Assembly (NCBI RefSeq): GCF_009687845.1 | Contig: NZ_BLAD01000070.1 | Coordinates: forward strand, 1 to 64,000 | Origin: Acrocarpospora corrugata | GTDB taxonomy: Bacteria; Actinomycetota; Actinomycetes; Streptosporangiales; Streptosporangiaceae | Length of the DNA: 64,000 nt | Direction of reading: 5' to 3' | In this document: piece by piece, positions 7,832 to 15,826 of the stretch | Layout of the letters: each line of letters starts with the position of its first letter | Position numbering within the stretch: the first letter of the stretch is position 1 | The notes under the pieces: generated by a model | Databases searched by the model: none | What the model saw: only the letters and a program-made list of their open reading frames with translations | What the model was told of the DNA's origin: nothing | Made by a program: the position numbers and the translations under genes

Positions 7832-8965
7832 TCAGCTGCCGGCCTTGACCTGGAACGTGGGGGACCAGCCGTCGGGGGCCAGCGTGGTGGACACGTCGAA
7901 GTCCTTCAGCGTGTCCTTGGTGACCATGACGAGCTCGGGCCCGACATGCTGCTGGAAGTCCTTCTTCTCCAGCGCGCGGATGGCCTGGTCGATGGCGATC
8001 CGGCCCTGGATGGCGGTGCTGTCGCTGGGCGCGGCCTGCACGGTCCCGCGCTCGATGCCGGTGTACGTGCCCGGCGTGAAGTAGTAACCGGCGACGCGGA
8101 TCTTGTCGGTCAGGCCGCGGTCCCGCAGGATCGGCCCGGCCGCCTCGGCGGTGACCGCGGTGCCGACGATGTAGTCGATGTCGGGGTGCGCGGCGAGCAC
8201 GTCCTCGATCAGCTGGCTCTGCGCGTCCTTGCCGGTGTCGCCCCACTTGGTGTCGACGATCTCCACCGGGCTGCCGGCCAGGGCGCCCTTGAAGCCGCGC
8301 TCGCCGTCCTCGGACCAGCCGGCGCCCTTCGGGCCGGGGAACCAGGCGACCTTGACCGGCTGACCGGCCGAGTCCTTGACCACCCATTCGGCGGCGATCT
8401 GGGCGAGGTCGTGGAAGGAGACGAGCGACTTGGCGGTGACCTTGGGGCTGGACATGCCGTTGATGACGTCGATGACCGGCTTGCCGGCGGCGGCCAGCCG
8501 TTCCACCGTGCTGTTCAGCCCGTCGAAGGAGATGGCGCCGATGACCACGGCGTCCGCGCTCTGCGCGCAGTCCTCGACCTGCTGGATCTGCTTGTCGATG
8601 TTCTCGTAGCCGCCCGCCTCGACCATCGTCATGTTGACGCCGGCCTCGCGCGCCTGCTCGGCCACGCCGTAGTTCAGGCCGAGCCAGTAGGCGTCCTTCA
8701 TGTGAGGTACGGACACACAGATGTTCCACGGCTTCTCGGCTTTGCCGACGGGGGCGTACTCGGCCTTGCTGCGCGCGCTGTCCATGGACAGGTCGGCCCA
8801 GACGTCGACTTTGGCCGGGGCCCAGCTCTTCGCGGCCGCCGTGGTTTCCGCGGCAGGGCCGGCCGCGGAGCCGGAGTCGGTGGGGGTGGACGAGCCGCAG
8901 GCCGACAGCGCCAGAGTGGCGGCGGCCGCGGTCGCGAGGACGGCGGAATAGCGTGTGAACTGCAC
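7832..8965 (-). CDS. TorT-like periplasmic-binding lipoprotein of the ABC importer
   Basis: 377 residues. A lipoprotein signal peptide ends in LALSAC with Cys23 as the lipidation site, then an Ala/Thr linker. The core resembles the TorT branch of periplasmic binding proteins: CVSVPHMKDAYWLGLNYG, then EAGGYENIDKQIQQVEDC. TorT itself senses TMAO with the TorS kinase; ABC-linked relatives exist. As the first gene of the operon it probably defines the imported substrate. The start is GTG 8965 behind AAGGGGAG at 7-nt spacing. I know of no substrate for this subgroup. Confidence 0.85.
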   Translation of the reverse strand: MQFTRYSAVLATAAAATLALSACGSSTPTDSGSAAGPAAETTAAAKSWAPAKVDVWADLSMDSARSKAEYAPVGKAEKPWNICVSVPHMKDAYWLGLNYGVAEQAREAGVNMTMVEAGGYENIDKQIQQVEDCAQSADAVVIGAISFDGLNSTVERLAAAGKPVIDVINGMSSPKVTAKSLVSFHDLAQIAAEWVVKDSAGQPVKVAWFPGPKGAGWSEDGERGFKGALAGSPVEIVDTKWGDTGKDAQSQLIEDVLAAHPDIDYIVGTAVTAEAAGPILRDRGLTDKIRVAGYYFTPGTYTGIERGTVQAAPSDSTAIQGRIAIDQAIRALEKKDFQQHVGPELVMVTKDTLKDFDVSTTLAPDGWSPTFQVKAGS

Positions 8966-8985
8966 GAATATCTCCCCTTAGGGGG

Positions 8986-9000
8986 TTCCGCATGCCGGAA
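8986..9000. promoter_or_regulatory. Candidate operator in the divergent binding protein / pucR promoter region
   Basis: A perfect 5-5-5 inverted repeat, TTCCG-CATGC-CGGAA, lies 20 nt upstream of the GTG start of the binding-protein gene in the 168-base gap between the operon and the divergent PucR regulator. A second short palindrome, GCAATTGC, lies at 9092-9099, closer to pucR. Either could be the PucR-family binding site. No experimentally known motif is matched. Confidence 0.4.
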
Positions 9001-9133
9001 CTACGCAGGTCGGTGGGATGGGAGCAGTCAACAGCGAGGCTCTTCGCAGCGTCTACGTGCGGCGTGGCCAAGCTCAAACGCCATGTACTGTGCAATTGCC
9101 TAACACGGGTGATTTATCGGGAGGAATGCCCCC

Positions 9134-10627
9134 ATGGCGTTGAGCTTGGATCAGCTCATGGCCGAGACCGTCCTGGAGCTCAGCCTGGTCACGCCCACCA
9201 GCCCTGACCTGCTGAAACGCGCGGTCCGCTGGGTGGCGTCCACCGAACTCGTGGACCCCGCGCCGTTCCTGCGGGGCGGTGAGCTGCTGCTCACCACCGG
9301 TGCCTTCATCCAGGCGAACGATCAAGAGGGATGGCGGACCTTCGCGGATCGGCTTAAGCACAAAAGGGTCACGGCCATCGGCTTCGGATGCGGGCTGACC
9401 CACGCCGACGTGCCCCGGGCCCTGGTGGAGAGCGCCACCGCGGTGGGGCTGCCGGTGCTCCTGGTGCCGTACAGCGTGCCGTTCGTACGGATCAGCGAGT
9501 TCGTGGCCGACATGATCGTCGCGGACCGGTTCAAGGACATGGGCCGGGCGTCCAACCTCGCCGCGGAGCTGGCGCAGCTCATCTCCAACGAAGCGCCGCT
9601 GATGACCCTGCTCGGGCGGATCGCCGAGGAGATCGGCGGCGAGGCGGCCATCCTCGACATCGACGGCAGGGTGGTGGCGAGCTGGCCGCTGCACCGGGAA
9701 TGGCGGATGGACCTGGTGCTGCAGGGACTGGCCACCAGCGGGACGACCGGATACCACGCGGTGCCGCTCGACCAGGCGGGCGCGCACGACCACATCCTGG
9801 TCGGCCGCTCCGGGATGGCCGTGGAGAGCGTCCGGATGGCGATGAGCTCGGCCGCGACACTGGTCGCCATCGACCTGACCCGCAGGTTGCAGGAGGAGCC
9901 GTCGAACGCGACGCGGATGGCCGCGGTGCTCACTGGCCTGACCGACTGGACCACGCCCACCCCGACCCTGGTCCGGGCGCTGCGCGTGGCCGGCTTCGAG
10001 AGCGACGTGCCCACCGTCGTCCTGCTGGCCGCGCCGAAACCCGCGTTCTCGGCCGGCTACTCGCTGCGCCTGCGCCTGGCCGTGGAGCAGGTGCTGCCCG
10101 TGGTGCGCTCGGTGCGCAGCGGCGAGCTTCTGGTGCTGTTCGCCCAGGGCGGCACCGGCGACACGACCGGCGAGGTCCTCGAAGTCCTGCGCCGGGAGAT
10201 GCCCGGCCGGGCGATCGTGGTGGCCGGGCCCGCCAGGGACGCCGAGGAGATCCGCCTGGTGCTCGCCTCGGCCCGGGCGATGGTCACAGAAGAGCTGGCC
10301 AGACCGCAGCGCTCCCGCGCGTTCGACCTGACCTCGATCGTGGCGGCGGCCGCCGGGCGGGGCGGCCAGCACGCCGCGCGGGAGGTGCTGCAACCGCTGA
10401 TCGACCACGACGCCAAGGCCGACGGTCAGCTGACGCACACCCTCCGGACCTACCTGCGGCTGGACGCCAGGCAGCACGCGACGGCCGAAGCCCTGCACGT
10501 GCACCGCAACACGCTGCGGTACCGGCTGACTCAGATCGGCAGGCTGCTCGAAGCGGACCTGGACAGCCTGGAGACGCTGGTGATCTGTAACCTGGCCTTC
10601 CGGTTGTACGACGCGGCCGGCGGCTGA
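9134..10627 (+). CDS. PucR-family transcriptional regulator
   Basis: 497 residues with the three-part PucR architecture. The N-terminal PucR/PurC-like sensor covers about 10-125 (FLRGGELLLTTGAF). A central GGDEF-like region follows. The C-terminal HTH_30 domain lies near 435-490 (ATAEALHVHRNTLRYRL). Members activate purine, GABA, ornithine/proline and other nitrogen-catabolic operons. A good Shine-Dalgarno (GGGAGGA) precedes ATG 9134. It is divergent from the transporter/lactam operon, the usual arrangement of a PucR activator and its target. The ligand is probably the imported compound or a product (inference). Confidence 0.92.
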   Translation: MALSLDQLMAETVLELSLVTPTSPDLLKRAVRWVASTELVDPAPFLRGGELLLTTGAFIQANDQEGWRTFADRLKHKRVTAIGFGCGLTHADVPRALVESATAVGLPVLLVPYSVPFVRISEFVADMIVADRFKDMGRASNLAAELAQLISNEAPLMTLLGRIAEEIGGEAAILDIDGRVVASWPLHREWRMDLVLQGLATSGTTGYHAVPLDQAGAHDHILVGRSGMAVESVRMAMSSAATLVAIDLTRRLQEEPSNATRMAAVLTGLTDWTTPTPTLVRALRVAGFESDVPTVVLLAAPKPAFSAGYSLRLRLAVEQVLPVVRSVRSGELLVLFAQGGTGDTTGEVLEVLRREMPGRAIVVAGPARDAEEIRLVLASARAMVTEELARPQRSRAFDLTSIVAAAAGRGGQHAAREVLQPLIDHDAKADGQLTHTLRTYLRLDARQHATAEALHVHRNTLRYRLTQIGRLLEADLDSLETLVICNLAFRLYDAAGG

Positions 10628-10635
10628 CGGAACGC

Positions 10636-11235
10636 TCAGCCGTCGCCTTCGCCACGGGCGGCGAGCGCCTCGCCCAGCTCGTCGGCGTGCCGCAACGTCC
10701 TGACCAGGAAGGGCACCGCGAACGCGGGGATCGAACGCTCCGCGCCGCGGGCCTTGGCGGCCTCCCGCACCTCGGCGGAGATCATGGACAGGGCGGCCAC
10801 CGCCTGCAGGGTGAGCCCGATCAGCAGGCCGACCCGGTCCGGTCTGACCCCCAGCCGGGTGAACGGCCGGAGCCCGCGCTCCACCGCGAACACCAGGTCC
10901 TCGACCCGGGTGGTGACGGTGAACAGGTTGGCGGCGGCCAGCGCCGCCACGATCCGCAGGCACACCACCAGGGCCTGGCCGGCGCCGAGCAGCCACCACT
11001 GCATCGCGAACACCAGCAGCACGAGCATCCCGAGCATCCGGGCGAGCTGCAGGCACCGCCGGGGCGTGACCCGCGCCACCGCGTACCCGAGGAGCACGGC
11101 CGCGCAGACGCCGCCCAGCCAGACCGGCGACCGCAGCGCGAACACCAGTGCCGCGAGCGCGAGCACGGCCAGGAACTTCCACCCGGCGGGGATCCGGTGC
11201 AGCGGGCTGGTCCCCGGTTCGTACCAGCCGGTCAT
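10636..11235 (-). CDS. bioN: ECF transporter T component (BioN/EcfT type)
   Basis: 199 residues with about five membrane segments and the two Ala-Arg-Gly coupling motifs of EcfT proteins in the cytoplasmic helices (AKARGAE and ALAARGEG near the C-terminus), through which the T protein contacts the ATPases. It is the last gene of the biotin uptake operon; the ATG at 11235 overlaps the bioM stop by four bases. With BioM and BioY it would form a dedicated ECF biotin importer. Confidence 0.88.
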   Translation of the reverse strand: MTGWYEPGTSPLHRIPAGWKFLAVLALAALVFALRSPVWLGGVCAAVLLGYAVARVTPRRCLQLARMLGMLVLLVFAMQWWLLGAGQALVVCLRIVAALAAANLFTVTTRVEDLVFAVERGLRPFTRLGVRPDRVGLLIGLTLQAVAALSMISAEVREAAKARGAERSIPAFAVPFLVRTLRHADELGEALAARGEGDG

Positions 11236-11906
11236 GTGACGAGCGTCCGGTAGTGCCGCAGCGCGTGCTCCGGCCGGTCGTCGGCCACCACGCGGCCCTC
11301 GTCGAGCACGATGACGCGGTCGAACGATTCGAGCAGGTCGAGGTCGTGCGTGACCAGGACGATCTGCTGCCGCAACCCGGTGAGCCGCTCGACGAACCGC
11401 CGTTTGTTGCGCAGGTCCAGCAGCGTCGTCGGCTCGTCACAGACCAGCACGTCGGGATCGAGCACGAGCATCGCGCACAGCGCGAGCAACTGCTTCTGCC
11501 CGCCGGAGAGCTGGTGCGCCGGATGGTCGGCGTAGCCGTCCAGCCCGTATTCGGCCAGCGCCTGGGCCGCCCGTTCTGCGCGCTCCCGCTTGGACAGTCC
11601 GCTGCGCCGCAGCGAGAACGCCACGTCCTCGCCCGCGGTCGGCATCACGATCTGGCTGTCCGGGTTGGCGAAGACGAACCCGACCCGGCGGCGGACCTCG
11701 CGGCCGTCGCGGCTCGGGTCGAGGCCGTCCACCCGGACCCGGCCGCTGGTCGGAGGCACCAGGCCGTTGATCATGCGGGCCAGGGTGGACTTGCCGGAAC
11801 CGTTCGCGCCGACGAAGGCCACCCGCTGCTCGGCCAGCCGCAGGTCCACGCCGGACAGGACGACCCGGTCGCCGTACCGGTGCCCCACATCCGCGAACTC
11901 GATCAC
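11232..11906 (-). CDS. bioM: ECF transporter ATPase (BioM type)
   Basis: 224 residues, GTG start overlapping the thiolase stop (GTGA). Walker A is GANGSGKST (about 33-41), followed by the Q-loop region FANPDSQIV, the signature LSGGQKQLLAL and Walker B VLVCDEPTTLLD. NPDSQ and the short length are typical of CbiO/BioM ATPases of ECF importers. It energises BioY-BioN. Only one ATPase gene is present, so the ATPase pair is probably a BioM homodimer. Confidence 0.92.
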   Translation of the reverse strand: MIEFADVGHRYGDRVVLSGVDLRLAEQRVAFVGANGSGKSTLARMINGLVPPTSGRVRVDGLDPSRDGREVRRRVGFVFANPDSQIVMPTAGEDVAFSLRRSGLSKRERAERAAQALAEYGLDGYADHPAHQLSGGQKQLLALCAMLVLDPDVLVCDEPTTLLDLRNKRRFVERLTGLRQQIVLVTHDLDLLESFDRVIVLDEGRVVADDRPEHALRHYRTLVT

Positions 11907-13027
11907 GACACGGCCTCCCAGGTCGTCGCCACGCCGACGCCGCCGCCCGCGGACAGGGCGGCGAGGCCGAAGCCCGAACCGCGCCGCCGGACCAGGGTCG
12001 CGAACAGCCGGACCACCAGCACGGCACCGGAAGCCCCCCACGGGTGCCCCAGCGCGATCGCGCCGCCGTCCGGACTGACCGTGTGCTCGTCGATGCCGGC
12101 GCTGTCCAGGCAGGCCAGAGTCTGGCCTGCGAACGCCTCGTTGAATTCGACCACGTCAGGCGTGCGGTCGAGTACGGACTTGATCGCGGGCACCGCGCCG
12201 AGGCCGAGCCGGTTCGGATCCACGGCCGAAGTGGCCGAGGCGACCAGCCGCAGGCCGGGCAGCCCGTGGCGGCGCCGATAGGCCTCGCTCACCAGCAGCA
12301 CAGCCGCCGCGCCGTCATTGACCCCGCAGGAATTGGCCGCGGTGGCGGTGCCGTCCGGCGTGAAGGCGGGCCGGAACCTGGCCAGGCGTTCCACCGTGAA
12401 GCCGGCGCGTGGCCGTTCGTCCCGATCGACACCGCCGATCGGGACAAGCTCGGCGGTGAACCGGCCCGCCCGCTGGGCGCGTACCGCCCTGGCATGGCTG
12501 CGAACGGCGAAGGCGTCCTGACGCTCCCGCGAGATCCCGGCCTCGGCGGCCACCAGGTCGGCGGCGGGGCCCATGTCGGGGTCGCCGATCTCGGCCGGCG
12601 CGAACGGCGCCCGAGTGTAGAAGTCCGGCGGTTCGTCGCCCGCTCGCGCGGGCCAGGCGCGCAGCGGGGCGGTGGAGGCGCTCTCCACGCCCCCGGCCAG
12701 GTACGCCTCACCCGCGCCCGCACGGATCATCGCCGCCGCGAGCACGATCGCCGCGAGGCCGCTGGCACACTGCCGATCCACGGTCAGCCCCGGCACCTCA
12801 TGACCGAGGCCGGCGCGCAGGGCCGCGACCCTGGCCGGGTTGCCGCCCGGCCCGAAGACGTTGCCGAGCAGCACGTCGTCCACCGTGTCCAGGCCCGCGT
12901 CGGCCAGCACGGCCCGCAGCACCGGCGCGGCCAGCTCGTCGGCGGCGAAACGGCGCAGCGCGCCACCCGCGCTGCCGATCGGGGTGCGCCTGGCCGCCAC
13001 GACGACCGGTGTCAGGTCGCCGGTCAC
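11903..13027 (-). CDS. Thiolase-family protein embedded in the biotin operon (YhfS-like)
   Basis: 374 residues. The nucleophilic cysteine is present in VDRQCASG (Cys87) and the catalytic histidine in ALGHPWGASG (His328). The second cysteine usual in acetyl-CoA acetyltransferases (LCxGGG near the C-terminus) is replaced by serine (LSAGGG, Ser359). NEAFAGQ is present. The GTG start overlaps the stop of the ligase gene. In Bacillus subtilis a thiolase-like and a ligase-like gene (yhfS, yhfT) accompany a second bioY homologue (yhfU), so this looks like the same association. The role could be salvage or breakdown of a biotin precursor or side chain (inference). Confidence 0.87.
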   Translation of the reverse strand: MTGDLTPVVVAARRTPIGSAGGALRRFAADELAAPVLRAVLADAGLDTVDDVLLGNVFGPGGNPARVAALRAGLGHEVPGLTVDRQCASGLAAIVLAAAMIRAGAGEAYLAGGVESASTAPLRAWPARAGDEPPDFYTRAPFAPAEIGDPDMGPAADLVAAEAGISRERQDAFAVRSHARAVRAQRAGRFTAELVPIGGVDRDERPRAGFTVERLARFRPAFTPDGTATAANSCGVNDGAAAVLLVSEAYRRRHGLPGLRLVASATSAVDPNRLGLGAVPAIKSVLDRTPDVVEFNEAFAGQTLACLDSAGIDEHTVSPDGGAIALGHPWGASGAVLVVRLFATLVRRRGSGFGLAALSAGGGVGVATTWEAVS

Positions 13028-14325
13028 CGCAGCGGCTCCGCGGCCAGCGTGCCGTCGAGCAGCTGCTGCGCGACGACGGCGCGGGCGGGCTTGCCCGACG
13101 CCGTTCTGGGCAGCGCCGTGGTCGCCAGCCAGCGCCGTGGCCGCTTGCCGGGTTCCAGACCGGCCCGCGCCGCCGCGCGGAGCTCGCGCAGCGTGGGCCG
13201 CCCATCGGCGGCGGTCTCGACCACGGCGGTCACGATCGCGCCGAGCGTCGGATGCGGGGTGCCGGCGACCAGCACGTCCGCCACCGCGGGCACGGCGCGT
13301 AGCACCGCCTCGACCTCCGCCGCGGCGACCAGCCTGCCGCCGCTGGACACGACGGCGCCGGCCCGGCCCCGCACGGTCAGCAGGCCGCCATCGTCGATGT
13401 CGACCTGATCGCCCACCGTGGACCACTCCCGCGCGGGCGACAGCGCGCCCTGATCCAGCCGGCCGCCGTACGCCAGCGGCGATTTCACCCACAGCAGGCC
13501 GTCCCTGACCTCCAGCCGCACGCCCGGGACCGGGCGCAGGCCGCCGTCGCCACGCCGCACCGCGATCAGGGAATGCTCCGCCGAGCCGTAGTACTCGACC
13601 AGCTCCGCCCCGGGCAGCAGCCGGGCGAACCGCTCCCGCGTCCGGTCGCCCAGATGCGCGCCACCGCAGACCACGCTGCGCAGAGCGCAGCCGCGCCGCA
13701 GTCCGGGGTCGTGCTCCAGCACGTCGAGCAGTCCCGCCAGCATGGCGGGGACCAGGTGGACGGTGGCGCACCGCCGCGCGGCCAGCGCGGCGGCCTCCGG
13801 TTCCCAGCGGGTCAGCGGCAGGATCGGCCGGCCGCACCAGAGCGCGTGCAGGGCGCCGAACAGGAACAGCGACGAGCTGAGCGGGCCCGGGATCAGCACC
13901 GGGCCGGGCAGCGGGCCGAGCGCGGCGAAGCTGCCCAGCCACGACCCGCGGTCCCGGATCAGCACCTTCGGCCGGGCACTGCTGCCCGAGGTCGTCGGCA
14001 GGTAGAAGAACGTGCCGTCGTCGCCCGCCGGCGCCATGCCGTCCGCGCTCGGTTCCGCGACGCCGGTGGCTACCAGGACCGGGCGCGCGTCGGCGAGCAC
14101 CGCGTCCCGCTCGCGCGGCGTCCAGGCCGGCTCGACCACCAGGCAGGCCGCGCCGAGCAGGTCCGCCCCGAGGAACCAGGGCAGCGGGTCAGGCGAATCC
14201 ACCGCCACCCGCGAACCTTCGGCGACCCCGCGATCGGCCAGCCACCGCGCGGCTCCGTGCGCCCGCGCGAGCGGCTCGGCGGGAACCGCGCCCGAGCCGA
14301 CGATCGGCGGCGTGGCGAGCCTCAC
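13024..14325 (-). CDS. AMP-dependent acyl-CoA synthetase-like protein (YhfT-like)
   Basis: 433 residues, about 100 shorter than a typical acyl-CoA ligase. Adenylate-forming motifs are present: the phosphate-binding loop TSGSSARPK (near 112-120), EYYGSAEHS (motif A5), TVGDQVDID (motif A7-like) and LPRTASGKPAR near the C-terminus with the catalytic lysine. It lies between bioY and the thiolase with four-base overlaps on both sides. It would activate a carboxylic acid, possibly a pimelate-like or biotin-derived acid, as its CoA ester. The substrate is not deducible from sequence. Confidence 0.85.
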   Translation of the reverse strand: MRLATPPIVGSGAVPAEPLARAHGAARWLADRGVAEGSRVAVDSPDPLPWFLGADLLGAACLVVEPAWTPRERDAVLADARPVLVATGVAEPSADGMAPAGDDGTFFYLPTTSGSSARPKVLIRDRGSWLGSFAALGPLPGPVLIPGPLSSSLFLFGALHALWCGRPILPLTRWEPEAAALAARRCATVHLVPAMLAGLLDVLEHDPGLRRGCALRSVVCGGAHLGDRTRERFARLLPGAELVEYYGSAEHSLIAVRRGDGGLRPVPGVRLEVRDGLLWVKSPLAYGGRLDQGALSPAREWSTVGDQVDIDDGGLLTVRGRAGAVVSSGGRLVAAAEVEAVLRAVPAVADVLVAGTPHPTLGAIVTAVVETAADGRPTLRELRAAARAGLEPGKRPRRWLATTALPRTASGKPARAVVAQQLLDGTLAAEPLR

Positions 14326-14897
14326 GCGGACCGTTTCGCCGATCCCGCCAGCTGTCCCGGCAGAGCACGGTAGAGCAGGGCGGCGATCAGCGAGACCACC
14401 ACGACCTTGGCCACGTCACCCGGCAGGAAGGTCAGCGACTGGACCGCCGCGGCCGGCAGGTCGCCGGTGTAGAAGCCAAGCCACGGCACGCCGATGAGGT
14501 AGTCGGCGGCCAGCCCCGCCGCGTTGGCGGCCAGCAGCACGGGCAGCCCCGGGCGCTTCGCGCGCGCCACGATGAGACCGGCGACCAGGGCGGACAGGAT
14601 CCAGCCCAGCAGGAAGCCGCCGCTCGGGCCGAGGAACGGGCCGATCCCGGCCCGGCCGCCGGACAGCAGCGGCAGGCCGAGCGCGGTCAGCGCCAGGAAC
14701 AGCGCGACGGACATGGCCCCGCGGCGGGCGCCCAGAAGGCTGCCGGCCAGCAGCGGGCCGGCGTTCTGCAGCACGATGGGGATGCCGGAGGTGCCGACGT
14801 AGACGCCGGGGAAGATGCCGAGCACCGCGATGAAGGCGGCGAAGACCACGGTCCTGGCAAGGTCGGCGGCGGGGAGGGGAGCACGGGAACCTGACAC
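14322..14897 (-). CDS. bioY: Biotin transporter substrate-binding component BioY
   Basis: 191 residues with about six hydrophobic segments and the BioY pattern: GIPIVLQNAGPLLAGSLLG near 38-56, then GPSGGFLLGW and WLGFYTG. BioY is the biotin-binding S component of ECF transporters and is the promoter-proximal gene here. The neighbouring operon encodes a biotin carboxylase and a biotinyl protein, so uptake of the cofactor next to its use is coherent. Confidence 0.94.
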   Translation of the reverse strand: MSGSRAPLPAADLARTVVFAAFIAVLGIFPGVYVGTSGIPIVLQNAGPLLAGSLLGARRGAMSVALFLALTALGLPLLSGGRAGIGPFLGPSGGFLLGWILSALVAGLIVARAKRPGLPVLLAANAAGLAADYLIGVPWLGFYTGDLPAAAVQSLTFLPGDVAKVVVVSLIAALLYRALPGQLAGSAKRSA

Positions 14898-14952
14898 GTC
14901 GACACCATATCCCCAGGTGGGGACCGGCTTACGAGCCAGCCTCGCAAGAGAC

Positions 14953-14970
14953 TGTCAAGCGCTTTGAAAG
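14953..14970. promoter_or_regulatory. Candidate bioY operon promoter (-35) with overlapping palindrome
   Basis: On the minus strand TTGACA (14958-14953) is a good -35 for the bioY operon; no convincing -10 follows at 17 nt. It overlaps AAGCGCTT, an 8-bp palindrome inside a longer imperfect repeat that resembles LacI-family operators. No BirA- or BioQ-type site known to me is visible. Confidence 0.35.
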
Positions 14971-15045
14971 CGGCCCCGGGTAGAACTCCAATCGCCAGAA
15001 ATTGGTGATCATCGGACCAGGAGCGGCCCAGGGTTGAAGGAGTTC

Positions 15046-15406
15046 TCACATCGTCAGACCCAGAGCGATCAGCGGGTTGCGGAAGTCGTCGCGTGCCCAT
15101 CGGGTGCCATCGGCGACGTTGGTGAAGCCGAGCAGGCCTAGCCGACCTGGGCGAGTGTGCGGCACACCGTGTCGGGGTGTGGGGCGTGGTAGCGGCCGGT
15201 CCGCCGGTCATGCCGGGCTCCGATCCGCTGGAGGACTTCTTGCGGGGCGCGGGCGATCCAGTGCCGGATCGCCGCGTACGACACGGCGCCGGACACGAGC
15301 GCCGCTTGGACCAGCGCGAACATCACGGCCAGCGGGTGCCGCCGACCGCGCCGGTCGCGGGGATCTGCGCCCACACCTGGCGGAGATCGGTCATGTCCGG
15401 GGTCAT
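15046..15406 (-). pseudogene. ISAs1-family transposase, internally deleted and frameshifted
   Basis: The N-terminal part (LRQVWAQIP, then DPRDRRGRRHPLAV and SYAAIRHWIARAPQEVL) matches the start of ISAs1-family DDE transposases but changes frame near 15365 and stops at 15138. The following bases on the same strand encode a typical ISAs1 C-terminus (GFTNVADGTRWARDDFRNPL, stop at 15046-15048). The catalytic middle of roughly 250 codons is missing. It is therefore a deletion derivative that cannot encode an active transposase. I did not find clear terminal inverted repeats. Confidence 0.75.
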
Positions 15407-15826
15407 GCCGCTGGGCGTCAGGTGTTCGCGCTGGTCAGCACCCGGCGGCCCGGAGCGACGGGCCTCTGTTGTCTTTCAGCCTGGCCATGTTCGAACACGT
15501 CGCCGAGCAAGGCCCGCTGGTCAAGGCGCTGCTCGGACGCAAGGGCGGCGGTGTGGTCATGGCCCAGGGCGAGCTGATGCTGGCCGCGGTCGTCCGGGAT
15601 GAGCTCCAAGCCCGGGGGGCGATCGCCTCGGCCCGGCTCGAACTCCTCGTCGCCGGAGTCGTGGGCGCCTTCCTGGTGATGTTGCGCAGGTGGGTCGACG
15701 CCGAGCTCACCGCGACACCTGGCCGAACTGGACGCCGCCTTCCGCACGCTTGTCACGCCCGGTGTGGAGTCCTTCCTGGCTCTGGGAGCGATGGTCGAGG
15801 AACGGGCCGGGACGGCGATGCCGTAA
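15407..15826 (+). pseudogene. TetR-family regulator, C-terminal remnant
   Basis: Only the ligand-binding half remains: FEHVAEQGPLVKALLGRKG, then LLVAGVVGAFLVMLRRWVD, as in TetR C-terminal domains. The frame is broken near 15717; in the next frame the protein continues AELDAAFRTLVTPGVESFL and ends at TAA 15824-15826. The DNA-binding N-terminus is absent, and the ISAs1 remnant begins where it should be, so insertion of the element is the likely cause of the truncation. Confidence 0.7.

Noticed and set aside
9074-11440. A 788-codon minus-strand frame over pucR and bioN
   Set aside because: It runs antisense to the clear PucR gene and out of frame through bioN and bioM; composition is not protein-like.
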